Both the position numbers and the translations under genes were made by a program. This document shows, piece after piece, positions 52,884 through 62,069 of a stretch of DNA of 64,000 nt; within the stretch, counting starts at the first letter, position 1; every line of letters begins with the position of its first letter. The stretch spans positions 2,861,001-2,925,000 of the forward strand of contig NZ_CP090349.1 of assembly GCF_021398735.1 (NCBI RefSeq), given 5' to 3'. Source of the DNA: Methylobacterium oryzae (GTDB lineage Bacteria > Pseudomonadota > Alphaproteobacteria > Rhizobiales > Beijerinckiaceae). The notes under the pieces are model-generated. The model was given only the letters and a program-made list of their open reading frames with translations. It had not been told where the DNA came from and ran no database searches.

Positions 52884-54235
52884 GGCGCGACTCCCTCCGC
52901 CTGCGGCTCGGCCTCGCGGCGGCCGCGCTGATCGCGCTGGCGCTGGTGCTCGCCGGGATCGGCCTCACGGTGATCCTCGACCGGGTGCTCGACGCCCGCA
53001 CCGTCGCGGATCTGGACCGGACCGCCAAGCTCATCGCCGGCCGGGTGGGCCTCGCGCCGGACGGGACGCCGACCCTGTCCCGGGACCTGCCGGACCCGCG
53101 CTTCGCCACGCCCTACGGCGGCCTGTACTGGCAGGTCGAGGCGGGATCGCGCGCGCTGCGCTCGCGCTCCCTCTGGGACAGGAGCCTCGATCTGGGACCG
53201 GCCGGGGCGGGCGCGCAGGCCCCCGCGACCCTCGACACGACCGGGCCCGACGGCGGCCGGCTCATCGCGGTGGTGCGGCCGCTGCAGATCGGCGCGCCGG
53301 GCGCCGAGACCGCGCTGCGGGTCGCGGTGGCGGAGGACCGGCGCGGCCTCGCGGCGAGCCGGACCACGTTCCTGCGCCTGCTCGTCCCGGCGCTCGTCGC
53401 CCTGTTCGTCGTCCTGACCCTGGCGATGGGCCTGTTCGTGCACCGGGCGCTCGGCCCGTTCCGGGTGCTGCAGGCGGAGCTCCTGGCGGTCCATGCCGGG
53501 CGGCGGGCGCGGCTTCCGGAGCAGTTCCCCGACGAGGTCCGGCCGCTGGTCACCGATCTCAACCGGCTGCTCGACGCGCAGGAGCGCGCCCTGATCCGCG
53601 CCCGCGACGCCGCCGCCGACATGGCCCACGGCCTCAAGACGCCGCTGGCGGTGCTGGACGCGCTGGCGCGCCGGACCGGGTCGGCCGACCCGGCGCTGGC
53701 GGCCGAGATCGCCGAGCAGGCGCGGGCCATGGGCGGGCAGGTGGAGCGGGCGCTGGCCCGGGCGCGGGTCGCGGCCGGGGGCGACCTGCGGCGGCGGTCC
53801 TGCCCGGTCGCCCCGGTGGCGGAACGCCTCGTCGCGACCCTGCGGCGGCTGCCGGAGGGCGGGTCCCTCGACTGGGCCGTGGCGGTGCCCGGGACCCTCG
53901 CCTATCCGGGCGAGGAGGGCGAGCTGATGGAGGTGCTGGGCAACCTCCTCGACAATGCCCGGAAGTGGGCGCACCGGCGGGTCCGGATCACCGGGACGGA
54001 AGCCGGGACGGACGCCGGCCAGCCGGGCCTCGCCGTCGAGGATGACGGCCCCGGCATGAGCGCCGCGGCCATCGCGGGGATCGGGCGCGGCCAGCGCTGG
54101 GACGAGAGCCGGCCGGGCACCGGGTTCGGCATCGCCATCGCCCGCGACGTCGCCGAGGCCGCCGGCGCCCGGCTCGATTTCGGCCGCTCGGCGCTGGGCG
54201 GCCTGCGAGCGGAGCTGCGCTGGCCGGGCGGGTAG
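52880..54235 (+). CDS. sensor histidine kinase (PhoQ-like)
   Basis: A 451-residue inner-membrane kinase. Helix 1 is LGLAAAALIALALVLAGIGL, a periplasmic sensor of about 150 residues follows, helix 2 is LLVPALVALFVVLTLAMGLF, then HAMP, the H-box with the phosphoacceptor in MAHGLKTPLAVLDAL, N-box NLLDNARKWA, G1 VEDDGPGM and G2 GTGFGIAIA. GTG 52880 overlaps the regulator stop (GTGA). Together with the PepSY protein it forms a three-gene sensory unit; the signal is unknown (cation or antimicrobial peptide sensing is typical of the PhoQ class). Confidence 0.92.
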   Translation: MRRDSLRLRLGLAAAALIALALVLAGIGLTVILDRVLDARTVADLDRTAKLIAGRVGLAPDGTPTLSRDLPDPRFATPYGGLYWQVEAGSRALRSRSLWDRSLDLGPAGAGAQAPATLDTTGPDGGRLIAVVRPLQIGAPGAETALRVAVAEDRRGLAASRTTFLRLLVPALVALFVVLTLAMGLFVHRALGPFRVLQAELLAVHAGRRARLPEQFPDEVRPLVTDLNRLLDAQERALIRARDAAADMAHGLKTPLAVLDALARRTGSADPALAAEIAEQARAMGGQVERALARARVAAGGDLRRRSCPVAPVAERLVATLRRLPEGGSLDWAVAVPGTLAYPGEEGELMEVLGNLLDNARKWAHRRVRITGTEAGTDAGQPGLAVEDDGPGMSAAAIAGIGRGQRWDESRPGTGFGIAIARDVAEAAGARLDFGRSALGGLRAELRWPGG

Positions 54236-54262
54236 GGCGAGCCAGGCGCCTCCCAATTCGCG

Positions 54263-54377
54263 CCCTCATCCTGAGATGCTGGAGCGAAGCGCAGGCCTCG
54301 AAGGCGGGCTCCAGGGATCGCGCGGCCGGCTGGACCCCTCCTTCGAGCCCCGCTTCGCGGTCACCTCAGGATGAGGG
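54263..54377. repeat. 115-bp element with perfect 13-bp inverted ends
   Basis: CCCTCATCCTGAG at the left and CTCAGGATGAGGG at the right are exact inverted copies; inside are further complementary boxes (GGAGCGAAGC, GGCCTCGAAGG / CCTTCGAGCCCC). It is unrelated in sequence to the CCGTC...GACGG family. It lies between the convergent kinase and cysC genes and could be a MITE-like relic or a bidirectional terminator. Confidence 0.85.
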
Positions 54378-54419
54378 GATGGCTGGGAGGACCCGGTGTG
54401 CGCGTCGGGAACCACACGC

Positions 54420-55148
54420 TCACCGCCCCCGCTCCGCACCCGCGCCCGCCCGGCTCAGCCGCATCAGCCGCGCGCTCAGGGCGCGGGCGCAGGCCGCGGT
54501 GCCGCGGCCCTCGGTGGCGATCGTCAGGTCCGGCCGCTCCGGCGCCTCGTAGGGCGCCGAGATGCCGGTGAAGCCCGGGATGCGGCCGGCGCGGGCCAGC
54601 CGGTAGAGGCCCTTCGGGTCCCGGGCCTCGCACAGGCCCAGCGGCGTGTCGACGAACACCTCCAGGAACGGGATGTCGCCGGCGATCCGGCGCGCCAGCG
54701 CCCGGTCGGCCCGGTAGGGCGAGATCAGCGAGACGATCACCACCGTCCCCGCCTCGGCCATCAGCCGCGCCACCTCGGCGGTGCGCCGGACGTTCTCGGC
54801 GCGGTCCTCCGGCGAGAAGGCGAGGTCGGCGTTGAGCCCGTGGCGCAGGTTGTCGCCGTCGAGGACGGCGCTGTGCCGGCCGCCCGCCACCAGGGTCCGG
54901 TCGGCCTCCGCCGCCAGCGTCGACTTCCCGGCCCCCGACAGGCCGGTCAGCCACGCGATCACCGGCACCTGGCCGAGGCGCGCCCAGCGCGCCTCCCGCG
55001 CCTGGAGGGGGTGCCAGGTCACGGGGCCCGGAGGGAGGCCGGCCGGAACCGTCTGCGGGATCTTCTGCACGACGCACATATCCACCGCCTGGTCACACGC
55101 CTGGGGCGGCGTCCGCGCGGGCGGCCGCCGGTTCTCGGACATCGACAC
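54420..55148 (-). CDS. cysC: adenylylsulfate kinase
   Basis: A 242-residue APS kinase that turns adenylyl sulfate plus ATP into PAPS. It has Walker A GLSGAGKST, the APS-binding DGDNLRHGLNADL, FSPEDRAENVRR, and the catalytic region IVSLISPYRADR. An N-terminal tail of about 45 residues precedes the family start. GTG 55148 is 10 bases after the sulfotransferase gene. Kinase plus sulfotransferase side by side suggests a dedicated PAPS supply for sulfation rather than sulfate assimilation. Confidence 0.92.
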   Translation of the reverse strand: MSMSENRRPPARTPPQACDQAVDMCVVQKIPQTVPAGLPPGPVTWHPLQAREARWARLGQVPVIAWLTGLSGAGKSTLAAEADRTLVAGGRHSAVLDGDNLRHGLNADLAFSPEDRAENVRRTAEVARLMAEAGTVVIVSLISPYRADRALARRIAGDIPFLEVFVDTPLGLCEARDPKGLYRLARAGRIPGFTGISAPYEAPERPDLTIATEGRGTAACARALSARLMRLSRAGAGAERGR

Positions 55149-55158
55149 GCGCGGGCCC

Positions 55159-56280
55159 CTACGGCACGCGCCAGACCGGGTAGCCGACGGCCTCGCCGAG
55201 GCGCTCCCGGCACTCCTCCAGGATGTGGGCCGTCCGCCGCCGCCACGCGGGCGGGGACCGGAAGGCGGCCCGCGCCGCCGCCGCCCGCACCAGCGCCTCG
55301 ACCGCGGCCTCCGTCTCGGGCGCGACCGGCCCGGCGGCGAGCTCGTTCGGCGGGGCGGCGGGCGCGGCCGCGATCACCGCGTCCCAGCTCTGCCCCCAGC
55401 AGGCGGCGGCGAAGCGCGCGTTCCCGGCCGCGTAGCGCGCCGCGACGCGGGCCAGCCCCTCCGGGGCGGCGCCGCGGAACCGCTCCGCGTCGAGCCCCCG
55501 CGCCCAGGCCCAGTCGTCGAGGACGTGGCCGAGCAGCCGGCGATGCCCGGTCACCTGACGGTGCACGCCGAGCCGGTACAGGCGGCGCGACGCCTCGACC
55601 GCGACCGGCCCGGAACTCCGGTTGGTACGGTAGGCGAGGTCGGCCGGGCCGAGGAGCGGCGCGAGGCGCTCGCCCAGCCCGAGCCCGTCGACCAGCCGCG
55701 CCAGCAGCGGCGCGTCGGACCGCCGGTCGCGGTACGGCAGGGCGGTGACGCGCCCCGCGGCGGCGCGGCGCCAGGGCTCGAGCCGGTCCGCGTAGTCGTA
55801 GCGCCGGGACCCGCCCTCGGAACGCAGGAAGCCGCGGAACGTGCGGCCCTCGGCGACGACCTGCGCCCGCAGGGCGTAGGCCGAGGCCAGCTGCTCGGCC
55901 TGCGGCTTGACCACGAGCGCCGCCTCCAGGGCGAAGCCGCGGCGCGCGAACAGGTCGGACAGGATCTCGGGAACGCGCCAGAACGGGCGCTGGACGGAGA
56001 AGTCCTCGTAGGAGAGCAGGACCGTGTCGGCCGGCGTGGCGGCCAGGATCGCGTCGAGCCGCGCGAGGGCCTCGCGGCGCTCCGCGGCGCCGCGGCGCCG
56101 GTCCAGCGCCTGGCCGAGCCGGTAGTGGTTGACGTCGTCGCTGCCGGGGGCGCCCGGCGGGGCGAGGTTCGGGTAGCAGATCCCGGCCGCGGCGAGGCGG
56201 GGGCGCAGGCGGGCCAGCACCTCCTGGAACGCGGTGGAGCCGGTTCGGGGCATCCCGATGTGAACGATCGCGCGGCGCAC
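55159..56280 (-). CDS. PAPS-dependent sulfotransferase
   Basis: A 373-residue sulfotransferase that would move sulfate from PAPS to an acceptor (sugar, lipid or peptide). The 5'-phosphosulfate loop is IVHIGMPRTGSTAFQE near the N-terminus, and the internal YEDFSVQRPFW and YRTNRSSGPV boxes could form the 3'-phosphate site. GTG 56280 (VRRAIVHIG) fits the fold start; the longer frame adds an unlikely tail. Operon partner of cysC. The acceptor is unknown; rhizobial relatives sulfate LPS or Nod factors. Confidence 0.78.
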   Translation of the reverse strand: MRRAIVHIGMPRTGSTAFQEVLARLRPRLAAAGICYPNLAPPGAPGSDDVNHYRLGQALDRRRGAAERREALARLDAILAATPADTVLLSYEDFSVQRPFWRVPEILSDLFARRGFALEAALVVKPQAEQLASAYALRAQVVAEGRTFRGFLRSEGGSRRYDYADRLEPWRRAAAGRVTALPYRDRRSDAPLLARLVDGLGLGERLAPLLGPADLAYRTNRSSGPVAVEASRRLYRLGVHRQVTGHRRLLGHVLDDWAWARGLDAERFRGAAPEGLARVAARYAAGNARFAAACWGQSWDAVIAAAPAAPPNELAAGPVAPETEAAVEALVRAAAARAAFRSPPAWRRRTAHILEECRERLGEAVGYPVWRVP

Positions 56281-56630
56281 GTGTCCTGTCGACCCTGCTG
56301 GAATTCGCGGTTGCGGCAAGTCTTCCGCGCAGCCGGGCACAGTCCACGACCCCTCGTGGACGCGCACGTCTCGGGATGAACGCCGGACGAATCCGTAATC
56401 ACGGTCCGATCACGGGAACGCGACCAGAAATAGCCAAGCTCCGTTTCTGCTCTATTTCAGACGGATTGCGGAATCGCCGGGCCGGGGCGCCGCGGGTGCG
56501 CCCGGGAGAGACAGCGCCGCGCGGCGACCCTCGAGCGCCGGACAACAGCGGCGCGATGCTGGGGCCGCTTCCGATCGTGTTGCAACGGTTGGGAAGGACG
56601 ACGACCCCGGTCGAGACATCCGCGCCACGC
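56281..56630. other. non-coding gap upstream of the sulfotransferase
   Basis: No gene. A loose inverted repeat GAAATAG (56427-56433) / CTATTTC (56452-56458) lies in an AT-richer part and may be a promoter-linked site for the minus-strand sulfotransferase-cysC unit. Confidence 0.35.
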
Positions 56631-56654
56631 CCCCTCTCCCGCACGGGAGAGGGG
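56631..56654. repeat. 24-bp perfect palindrome CCCCTCTCCCG/CGGGAGAGGGG
   Basis: Two 11-bp arms with a 2-base loop, very stable as RNA, 62 bases after the metW stop. This short motif recurs in many high-GC proteobacterial genomes between genes, so it is probably a small REP-like unit or terminator. Confidence 0.6.
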
Positions 56655-56715
56655 ACCCGCGCCTCGTCCGGCACGGGCTCGACGCGCCACCGCCTCGCCT
56701 TGCTCGGGAGCGGTT

Positions 56716-57459
56716 CTAGGGCCCGGCATCCTCGCGCCGGAGCAGGAACACGCCCTGCGCGCCGAACAGGTTCCAGACCCACCAGGGCATGGAGAACCGC
56801 ATCGGCCGGCCGCGGGCGTCCAGCGCCGTGGCGTGCTCGATCCGCGCGCCGATCAGGCGGCACAGGCCGACGAAGTCGCGGATCGTGCAGTGGTGGATGT
56901 TGGGCGTCTCCCACCACGCGTCCGGCATGATCTCGGTGACCGGCATCCGCCCGCGGAAGGCCAGCTCGGAGCGCACCCGCCAGTGCCCGAAATTCGGGAA
57001 CGAGATGATCACCTGCCGGCCGATGCGCAGCAGGTGCTCCAGCACCACCCGGGGATTGCGGGTCGCCTGGATGGTCTGGGACAGGACCACGACGTCGAAG
57101 GCCCCGTCCGGGTAGTTGGCGAGGTCGGTGTCGGCGTCGCCCTGGATCACCGACAGGCCCCGGGCGAGGCAGGCGTTCACGCCCTCGCGGGACAGCTCGA
57201 TCCCGCGCCCGTCGATGGCGCGGCGGTCGCGCAGCAGCGCCAGCAGCGAGCCGTCGCCGCAGCCGATGTCGAGCACCCGGGCGCCGGCCGGGACGAGGCC
57301 GAGCACGACGAGGTGGTCGACGCGGGCGCCGCCGCCCTCGGCCGCGTGGGGCAGGGCGTCCGCGCCCTCCCAGGGGGCGCCGTGGCGGACCTTGCCCAAG
57401 GAGATCTTGCCCAGGGGCAGCTTGCCGAAGGTCATCTTGCCGGGCCCGCCGCTCGCCAT
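56716..57459 (-). CDS. metW: MetW methyltransferase-like protein (methionine pathway)
   Basis: A 247-residue SAM-methyltransferase-fold protein with motif I VLDIGCGDGSLLALL, family blocks NACLARGLSVIQGDAD, SQTIQATRNP, SFPNFGHWRVR and NIHHCTIRDF. MetW partners MetX in homoserine activation. An unusual N-terminal extension of about 45 residues contains repeated GK units (GKLPLGKISLGKV). ATG 57459 is 9 bases after a GTG that overlaps the metX stop (GTGA), so translation is coupled either way. Confidence 0.92.
   Translation of the reverse strand: MASGGPGKMTFGKLPLGKISLGKVRHGAPWEGADALPHAAEGGGARVDHLVVLGLVPAGARVLDIGCGDGSLLALLRDRRAIDGRGIELSREGVNACLARGLSVIQGDADTDLANYPDGAFDVVVLSQTIQATRNPRVVLEHLLRIGRQVIISFPNFGHWRVRSELAFRGRMPVTEIMPDAWWETPNIHHCTIRDFVGLCRLIGARIEHATALDARGRPMRFSMPWWVWNLFGAQGVFLLRREDAGP
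57391..57444 (-). repeat. 15-bp tandem repeat in the metW N-terminus
   Basis: Three and a half 15-bp units beginning CTTGCC at 57391, 57406, 57421 and 57436 (plus strand). On the minus strand they encode five-residue units of the type GKxxx. They lie in frame, so copy-number change would lengthen only the N-terminal extension. Confidence 0.75.
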
Positions 57460-57464
57460 CCGCG

Positions 57465-58670
57465 TCACAGCCCGCGCGCCCGGGCGGCGGCGTCGATGAA
57501 GCCGCGGGCCGCGGAGAACATCGCCGGCTCGTCGAGCAGGAAGGCGTCGTGGCCCTTGTCGCTCTCGACCTCCACGAAGGCCACCGGCGCCGCAGCGGCG
57601 TTGAGCGCGTGGACGATCGCCCGGGAGTCGCGGGTCGGGAACAGCCAGTCCGAGGTGAACGAGATCACGCAGAAGCGGGTCTTGGTGCCCCGGAAGGCGT
57701 TGGCGAGCACGCCGCCGTGGTCCTCGGCGAGGTCGAAATAGTCCATCGCCCGGGTCAGGTAGAGGTAAGCGTTGGCGTCGAACCGCTCGACGAAGCTCAG
57801 GCCCTGGTGGCGCAGGTAGCTCTCGATCTGGAAATCGGCGTTGAACGAGAAGGTCGGCGCCGTGCCGCCCTGGAAGCGCCGGCCGAACTTCCGGTGCAGC
57901 GCCGGCTCGGACAGGTAGGTGATGTGCGCGCCCATCCGGGCGACGCCGAGCCCCTTGGCGGGCCGGGTGCCCGCCTCGAGGTAGCGCCCGTCCGCCCAGG
58001 CGGGGTCGGCCATGATCGCCTGCCGGCCGACCTCGTGGAAGGCGATGTTCTGCGCCGAGTGGCGGGCGCCGGTGGCGATCGGCATCGCGGCGAAGACGCG
58101 CTCGGGATAGAGCGCCGCCCATTGCAGCACCTGCATCCCGCCCATCGAGCCGCCGATGCACAGGAACAGGTCCCGGATGCCGAGATGCTCCAGCAGCATT
58201 GCCTGGGCCCGGACCATGTCGCGGATCGTCACCAGCGGGAAGTTCAGCCCGTAGGGCCGCCCCGTCGCCGGGTCGATCGAGGCCGGGCCGGTGGAGCCCA
58301 TGCACGAGCCGATGACGTTCGAGCAGACGACGAAGTAGCGGTCCGTGTCGATCGGCTTGCCGGGGCCGACCAGCGTCTCCCACCAGCCGGGCTTGCCGGT
58401 CACCGGGTGGGTGTGGGCGAAGTACTGGTCGCCGGTCAGCGCGTGGCAGATCAGGACCGCGTTCGAGCGCGCGGCGTTGAGCGTGCCGGCGGTCTGGTAG
58501 GCGATCTGGAAGGGCGCGAGCTCGACGCCCGCGTCGGTGAGCAGGGGCGTGTCGGCGGCGAAGCGCGCCACCGGGCTCCTCGGGTCGAGCGCCTGCGAGC
58601 GCTCGGACGCGCGCCGCGCCGGCTCGTCGATCGGGTCCGGCCTCAGGGCCGTGTCCGTTTGGGTGTCCAT
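57465..58670 (-). CDS. metX: homoserine O-acyltransferase (MetX)
   Basis: A 401-residue alpha/beta-hydrolase that acylates homoserine for methionine synthesis. The nucleophile elbow [12 protein letters not shown] holds the catalytic Ser; Asp and His are expected in the [10 protein letters not shown] and [10 protein letters not shown] blocks. [14 protein letters not shown] and [13 protein letters not shown] are family blocks. Whether it uses acetyl- or succinyl-CoA cannot be decided by eye. ATG 58670 (MDTQTDTA) is chosen over the longer frame. First gene of metX-metW, with a palindrome and promoter candidate upstream. Confidence 0.93.
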   Translation of the reverse strand: MDTQTDTALRPDPIDEPARRASERSQALDPRSPVARFAADTPLLTDAGVELAPFQIAYQTAGTLNAARSNAVLICHALTGDQYFAHTHPVTGKPGWWETLVGPGKPIDTDRYFVVCSNVIGSCMGSTGPASIDPATGRPYGLNFPLVTIRDMVRAQAMLLEHLGIRDLFLCIGGSMGGMQVLQWAALYPERVFAAMPIATGARHSAQNIAFHEVGRQAIMADPAWADGRYLEAGTRPAKGLGVARMGAHITYLSEPALHRKFGRRFQGGTAPTFSFNADFQIESYLRHQGLSFVERFDANAYLYLTRAMDYFDLAEDHGGVLANAFRGTKTRFCVISFTSDWLFPTRDSRAIVHALNAAAAPVAFVEVESDKGHDAFLLDEPAMFSAARGFIDAAARARGL

Positions 58671-58693
58671 GGCGGGTCTTGACGACCGTGTAT

Positions 58694-58711
58694 CGGTTCG
58701 GATCCGAACCG
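58694..58711. promoter_or_regulatory. 18-bp perfect palindrome upstream of metX
   Basis: CGGTTCGGATCCGAACCG is a perfect palindrome 24 bases before the metX ATG, downstream of the promoter candidate. It could be a repressor operator for the met genes or an unstructured coincidence. No SAM-riboswitch pattern (SAM-II) was found by eye. Confidence 0.55.
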
Positions 58712-58766
58712 GGAGAGCACGGGATCGCCTGACGCGCCGCACTCGCCCGACGCGGCCAGCCCCGCC

Positions 58767-58795
58767 GAGGTAATGCGCGGGGGGCCGAGCGTCAA
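58767..58795 (-). promoter_or_regulatory. candidate promoter for metX
   Basis: On the minus strand TTGACG (plus 58790-58795), a 17-base spacer and TACCTC (plus 58767-58772) lie about 100 bases before metX. The -35 is good; the -10 is weak. Confidence 0.4.
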
Positions 58796-58832
58796 CGCGG
58801 GCGGGCCGGACGGTCAGGCCCGGTCGGGTCGC

Positions 58833-59012
58833 TCACGCGATCGGGGCGGCCATCACGGCGAGCCCCAGGGCGGGCAGGCCGAGCGCGAGGGCGGCCCGGG
58901 CATCCAGACGGTCCGCGCGGACGCCCGCCCGCCAGTGCCGGCTCGCCGCGCTCTCGATCAGCATGCCGGCGAGCACGAGACCGCAGCCGATCAGGGCCTG
59001 CATCGAAACCAT
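58833..59012 (-). CDS. small membrane protein
   Basis: A 59-residue protein with two hydrophobic segments (MVSMQALIGCGLVLAGMLIE and ALALGLPALGLAVMAAPIA) linked by a basic stretch (SRHWRAGVRADRLDAR). GAGG lies 5 bases before the ATG, good support for translation despite its size. Function unknown. It lies 37 bases upstream of the metX promoter candidate. Confidence 0.55.
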   Translation of the reverse strand: MVSMQALIGCGLVLAGMLIESAASRHWRAGVRADRLDARAALALGLPALGLAVMAAPIA

Positions 59013-59133
59013 GGGAACCTCGCCCGGACAGCCGCGCGACCGGGGGCGCCGCGCGTCTCGGCGCGCCCCCGGTTGCCGCTGGGAAAGTCCGTCCGGTGTC
59101 TGACGGTTCCTCGCCGACGCCTCAGCCGGCGCC

Positions 59134-59301
59134 TCAGCGCATGGCGGCCGCGCAGGCCGCGAAGACCAGGGCGGCGCCGGCGGCCGTGATGCAGCCGTTG
59201 GCCCAGGGCGCCGCCTCGGCGCGCCGCAGGCGGCAATCCGCGGCGACCGAAACGAGGATCCCGATCAGGAAGAGGCTGCAGGGGATCAGGTCACCGGGCA
59301 T
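59134..59301 (-). CDS. small membrane protein (tentative)
   Basis: A 55-residue frame with two hydrophobic segments (CSLFLIGILVSVAAD and ITAAGAALVFAACAAA) and four Cys. Ribosome site is weak, so this is tentative. Its layout parallels the neighbouring 59-residue protein, suggesting a pair. Confidence 0.4.
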   Translation of the reverse strand: MPGDLIPCSLFLIGILVSVAADCRLRRAEAAPWANGCITAAGAALVFAACAAAMR

Positions 59302-59472
59302 CGTCGATCCATCCAGGGGTTGCGGGTCGGGGCACGCCCGACGCGCCCCTGTTCTCCCGGTTCAACAGGCCGAAACGTGGCGAGTGCCCCGCGGCATTTG
59401 CGCGTCGCCGATTTGCCGCGGCGCCCCGGATGGATCGCGCTGGTTGAAGTCCCGCCGATGAAGTCCCGCCGA

Positions 59473-59766
59473 TCAGGTCCTGGCCGAGGCCGGCCGGGTG
59501 TCGAAATCCTCCGGGCCCAGATCGAGGAGGTCGTTGGGGGTCTCGGTGCGGTCGTAGGCCTGGCTCGCCGCGGCCTCGATCACCGGCTGATTGCGGGCGA
59601 ACAGCTCCAGGGGGGCGAGGTCGGCGCCGCCGAACTGCTGGCGCAGCACGGGAACCGGGACCTCGACCGCGATCACCCGCTGGCCGTTCGTCATGGCGAA
59701 GCGGATCAGCGAGTCGTCGGCGGGGAGGATGTGGGCGCCGCCGTCCAGGTAGCGTTCGAGGGGCAT
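59473..59766 (-). CDS. DUF1488-like small protein
   Basis: A 97-residue soluble protein ([20 protein letters not shown], then [20 protein letters not shown], then [20 protein letters not shown]). The pattern resembles DUF1488, a small family of unknown function. ATG 59766 is preferred over 59811. It diverges from hisC. Confidence 0.65.
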   Translation of the reverse strand: MPLERYLDGGAHILPADDSLIRFAMTNGQRVIAVEVPVPVLRQQFGGADLAPLELFARNQPVIEAAASQAYDRTETPNDLLDLGPEDFDTRPASART

Positions 59767-59957
59767 GCGGGGATCCTTCGTGTTGGGCGCCTTTCGGCGG
59801 AGCGCCGGCATACAGGCACGACTCCGTGGGGCCGGACAAGTCGCCCCGGCAGGGTCGGGCCGCCACCTCCGGAGTCGGCCCCGGGTTCACCGGCCGAGGA
59901 AATGCTGTAGACGGGCGCGGAACCGACCGAACCCCGCGCATCCCGAGTCGCACCGCA

Positions 59958-61073
59958 ATGTCCGCCCCCCGACCCGCCCGTCCGGAACCGCGTCCCGGCG
60001 TCCTGGCGATCGACACCTACGTGCCCGGCAAGAGCGGGCGGCCCGGGGGCGGCAAGGTCTACAAGCTGTCCTCCAACGAGACGCCCCTCGGCCCGAGCCC
60101 GGCGGCGCTGGCCGCCCTCCACGCGGCGACTTCCAAGCTCGAGACCTACCCGGACGGGCGCGCCACGGTGCTGCGCACCGCCATCGCCCGGCGCTACGGG
60201 CTCGACCCCGAGCGGATCGTCTGCGGCGCGGGCTCGGACGAGCTCCTGTCGCTGCTGGCCTACGCGTATGGCGGGCCGGGCACCGAGGGGATCTACTCGG
60301 AGCACGGATTCCTCGTCTACCGGATCGCCATCCTGGCCTCGGGCGGCGAGCCCGTGGTCGCGCCCGAGCGCGACCTCACCGTCGACGTCGACGCGATCCT
60401 GGCCCGGGTCACCGACCGGACCCGGATCGTCTACGTCACGAACCCCAACAACCCGACCGGCACCTACCTGCCCTTCGACGAGATCCGCCGCCTCCACGCC
60501 GGCCTGCCGCCGCACGTGCTGCTGGTGATCGACGGCGCCTACGCCGAGTACGTCCGCGCGAACGACTACTCGGCCGGGCTCGAGCTGGCCCTCGAGGCCG
60601 AGAACGTCGTGATGACCCGCACCTTCTCGAAGATCCACGGCCTCGCCTCCGTGCGGATCGGCTGGATGGTCGCGCCGGCGCACGTGGCGGACGCGGTCAA
60701 CCGGATCCGGGGCCCGTTCAACGTCTCGGGCCCGGCGATCGCCGCGGGCTCGGCCGCCATCGCCGACGAGGCGCACATGGCTGCCGCCGCCGCCCACAAT
60801 GCCGAGTGGCTGCCGAAGCTCACCGAGGGCGCCCGCGCGCTCGGCCTGGAGGTCACGCTGAGCGTCGCGAACTTCCTGCTGATCCACTTCCCCGACGCGC
60901 CGGGCCGCTCGGCGGAGGACGCGGACGCGTTCCTGACCGAGCGCGGCCTCATCACCCGGCGGGTCACCGCCTACGGCCTGCCCAACGCCCTGCGGGTGAC
61001 GGTCGCCGGGGCCGAGGCGAACAAAGCCTTCCTGGCCGCGCTCGGCGACTTCGTGCGGGGCCGGCATGGCTGA
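59958..61073 (+). CDS. hisC: histidinol-phosphate aminotransferase
   Basis: A 371-residue fold-type I aminotransferase. It has [19 protein letters not shown], the [15 protein letters not shown] block, DGAYAEYV, and the PLP Lys in [16 protein letters not shown]. HisC of alphaproteobacteria often also transaminates aromatic precursors, and the overlap of 8 bases with the tyrosine-pathway dehydrogenase gene supports such a dual role. ATG 59958 ([10 protein letters not shown]) is chosen because upstream codons are repeat-like. Confidence 0.93.
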   Translation: MSAPRPARPEPRPGVLAIDTYVPGKSGRPGGGKVYKLSSNETPLGPSPAALAALHAATSKLETYPDGRATVLRTAIARRYGLDPERIVCGAGSDELLSLLAYAYGGPGTEGIYSEHGFLVYRIAILASGGEPVVAPERDLTVDVDAILARVTDRTRIVYVTNPNNPTGTYLPFDEIRRLHAGLPPHVLLVIDGAYAEYVRANDYSAGLELALEAENVVMTRTFSKIHGLASVRIGWMVAPAHVADAVNRIRGPFNVSGPAIAAGSAAIADEAHMAAAAAHNAEWLPKLTEGARALGLEVTLSVANFLLIHFPDAPGRSAEDADAFLTERGLITRRVTAYGLPNALRVTVAGAEANKAFLAALGDFVRGRHG

Positions 61074-62025
61074 GACGTCCGTGGCCGGGGCGCCCGGGAC
61101 CGAGGCGCCCGCTATCGGCCGCCTCGCCATCGTCGGCCTCGGGCTGATCGGCTCCTCGATCGCCCGGGCGGCGCGCCGCTACGGCCTCGCCCGGACCATC
61201 GTGGCGGTGGACCGCGACGCGGCCGTGCGCGCCCGGGTGCGCGAGCTCGGCATCGCCGACGTCGTCACGGGCGACCCGGCGGAGGGCGCCGCCGGCACCG
61301 ACCTCGTCATCCTGTGCGTGCCGGTGGGCGCGATCGGGGCGGCGGCGGCCGAGATGGCGCCGCATCTCAAGCCCGGCGCGATCGTGTCGGATGTCGGCTC
61401 GGTGAAGGGCGCCGTGGTGGCGGCGGTCCGGCCGCACCTGCCCGAGGGCGTCGCGCTGGTCCCCGGGCACCCGATCGCCGGGACCGAGTTCTCGGGGCCG
61501 GACGCGGGCTTCGCGACCCTGTTCCAGGGCCGCTGGTGCATCCTGACCCCGCCCGAGGGCACCGATCCGGCGGCGATCGAGACCGTCCGCGCCCTGTGGG
61601 CGGGGATGGGCGCCGACGTCGAGACGATGAGCGCCGAGCACCACGACCACGTGCTCGCCATCACCAGCCACCTGCCGCACCTGATCGCCTACAACATCGT
61701 CGGCACCGCGGCCGACCTCGAGGCGGCGACGCAGTCCGAGGTGATCAAGTTCTCGGCGAGCGGGTTCCGCGACTTCACCCGCATCGCGGCGTCGGACCCG
61801 ACCATGTGGCGGGACATCTTCCTCAACAACCGCGAGGCGGTGCTGGAGATGCTCGGCCGGTTCAACGAGGACCTGTCGGCGCTCGCCAAGGCGGTGCGCT
61901 GGGGCGACGGCGACGCGCTCCACGCGATGTTCACCCGCACCCGGGCGATCCGGCGCAGCATCGTGGCGCAGGGCCAGGAGACCGCGGCCCCGGATTTCGG
62001 CCGGCCGCGTCCGCCGGAGGAATAG
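61066..62025 (+). CDS. tyrC: prephenate/arogenate (cyclohexadienyl) dehydrogenase
   Basis: A 319-residue TyrA-family dehydrogenase for the last oxidative step toward tyrosine. It has a Rossmann motif ([16 protein letters not shown]), [12 protein letters not shown], the catalytic His in [13 protein letters not shown], and the [13 protein letters not shown] block. No chorismate mutase domain, so it is the monofunctional type. It overlaps hisC by 8 bases. Prephenate or arogenate specificity cannot be fixed by eye. Repeat copy G follows its stop. Confidence 0.9.
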   Translation: MAETSVAGAPGTEAPAIGRLAIVGLGLIGSSIARAARRYGLARTIVAVDRDAAVRARVRELGIADVVTGDPAEGAAGTDLVILCVPVGAIGAAAAEMAPHLKPGAIVSDVGSVKGAVVAAVRPHLPEGVALVPGHPIAGTEFSGPDAGFATLFQGRWCILTPPEGTDPAAIETVRALWAGMGADVETMSAEHHDHVLAITSHLPHLIAYNIVGTAADLEAATQSEVIKFSASGFRDFTRIAASDPTMWRDIFLNNREAVLEMLGRFNEDLSALAKAVRWGDGDALHAMFTRTRAIRRSIVAQGQETAAPDFGRPRPPEE

Positions 62026-62069
62026 GGAAGGCAGCGGACCGACCCTCACACGGACTGGGTCCCTCAGCG

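Noticed and set aside
58671..58832. SAM-II riboswitch ahead of metX
   Set aside because: The conserved SAM-II pseudoknot segments were not found by eye; only a palindrome and a promoter candidate are present. A covariance search would settle it.
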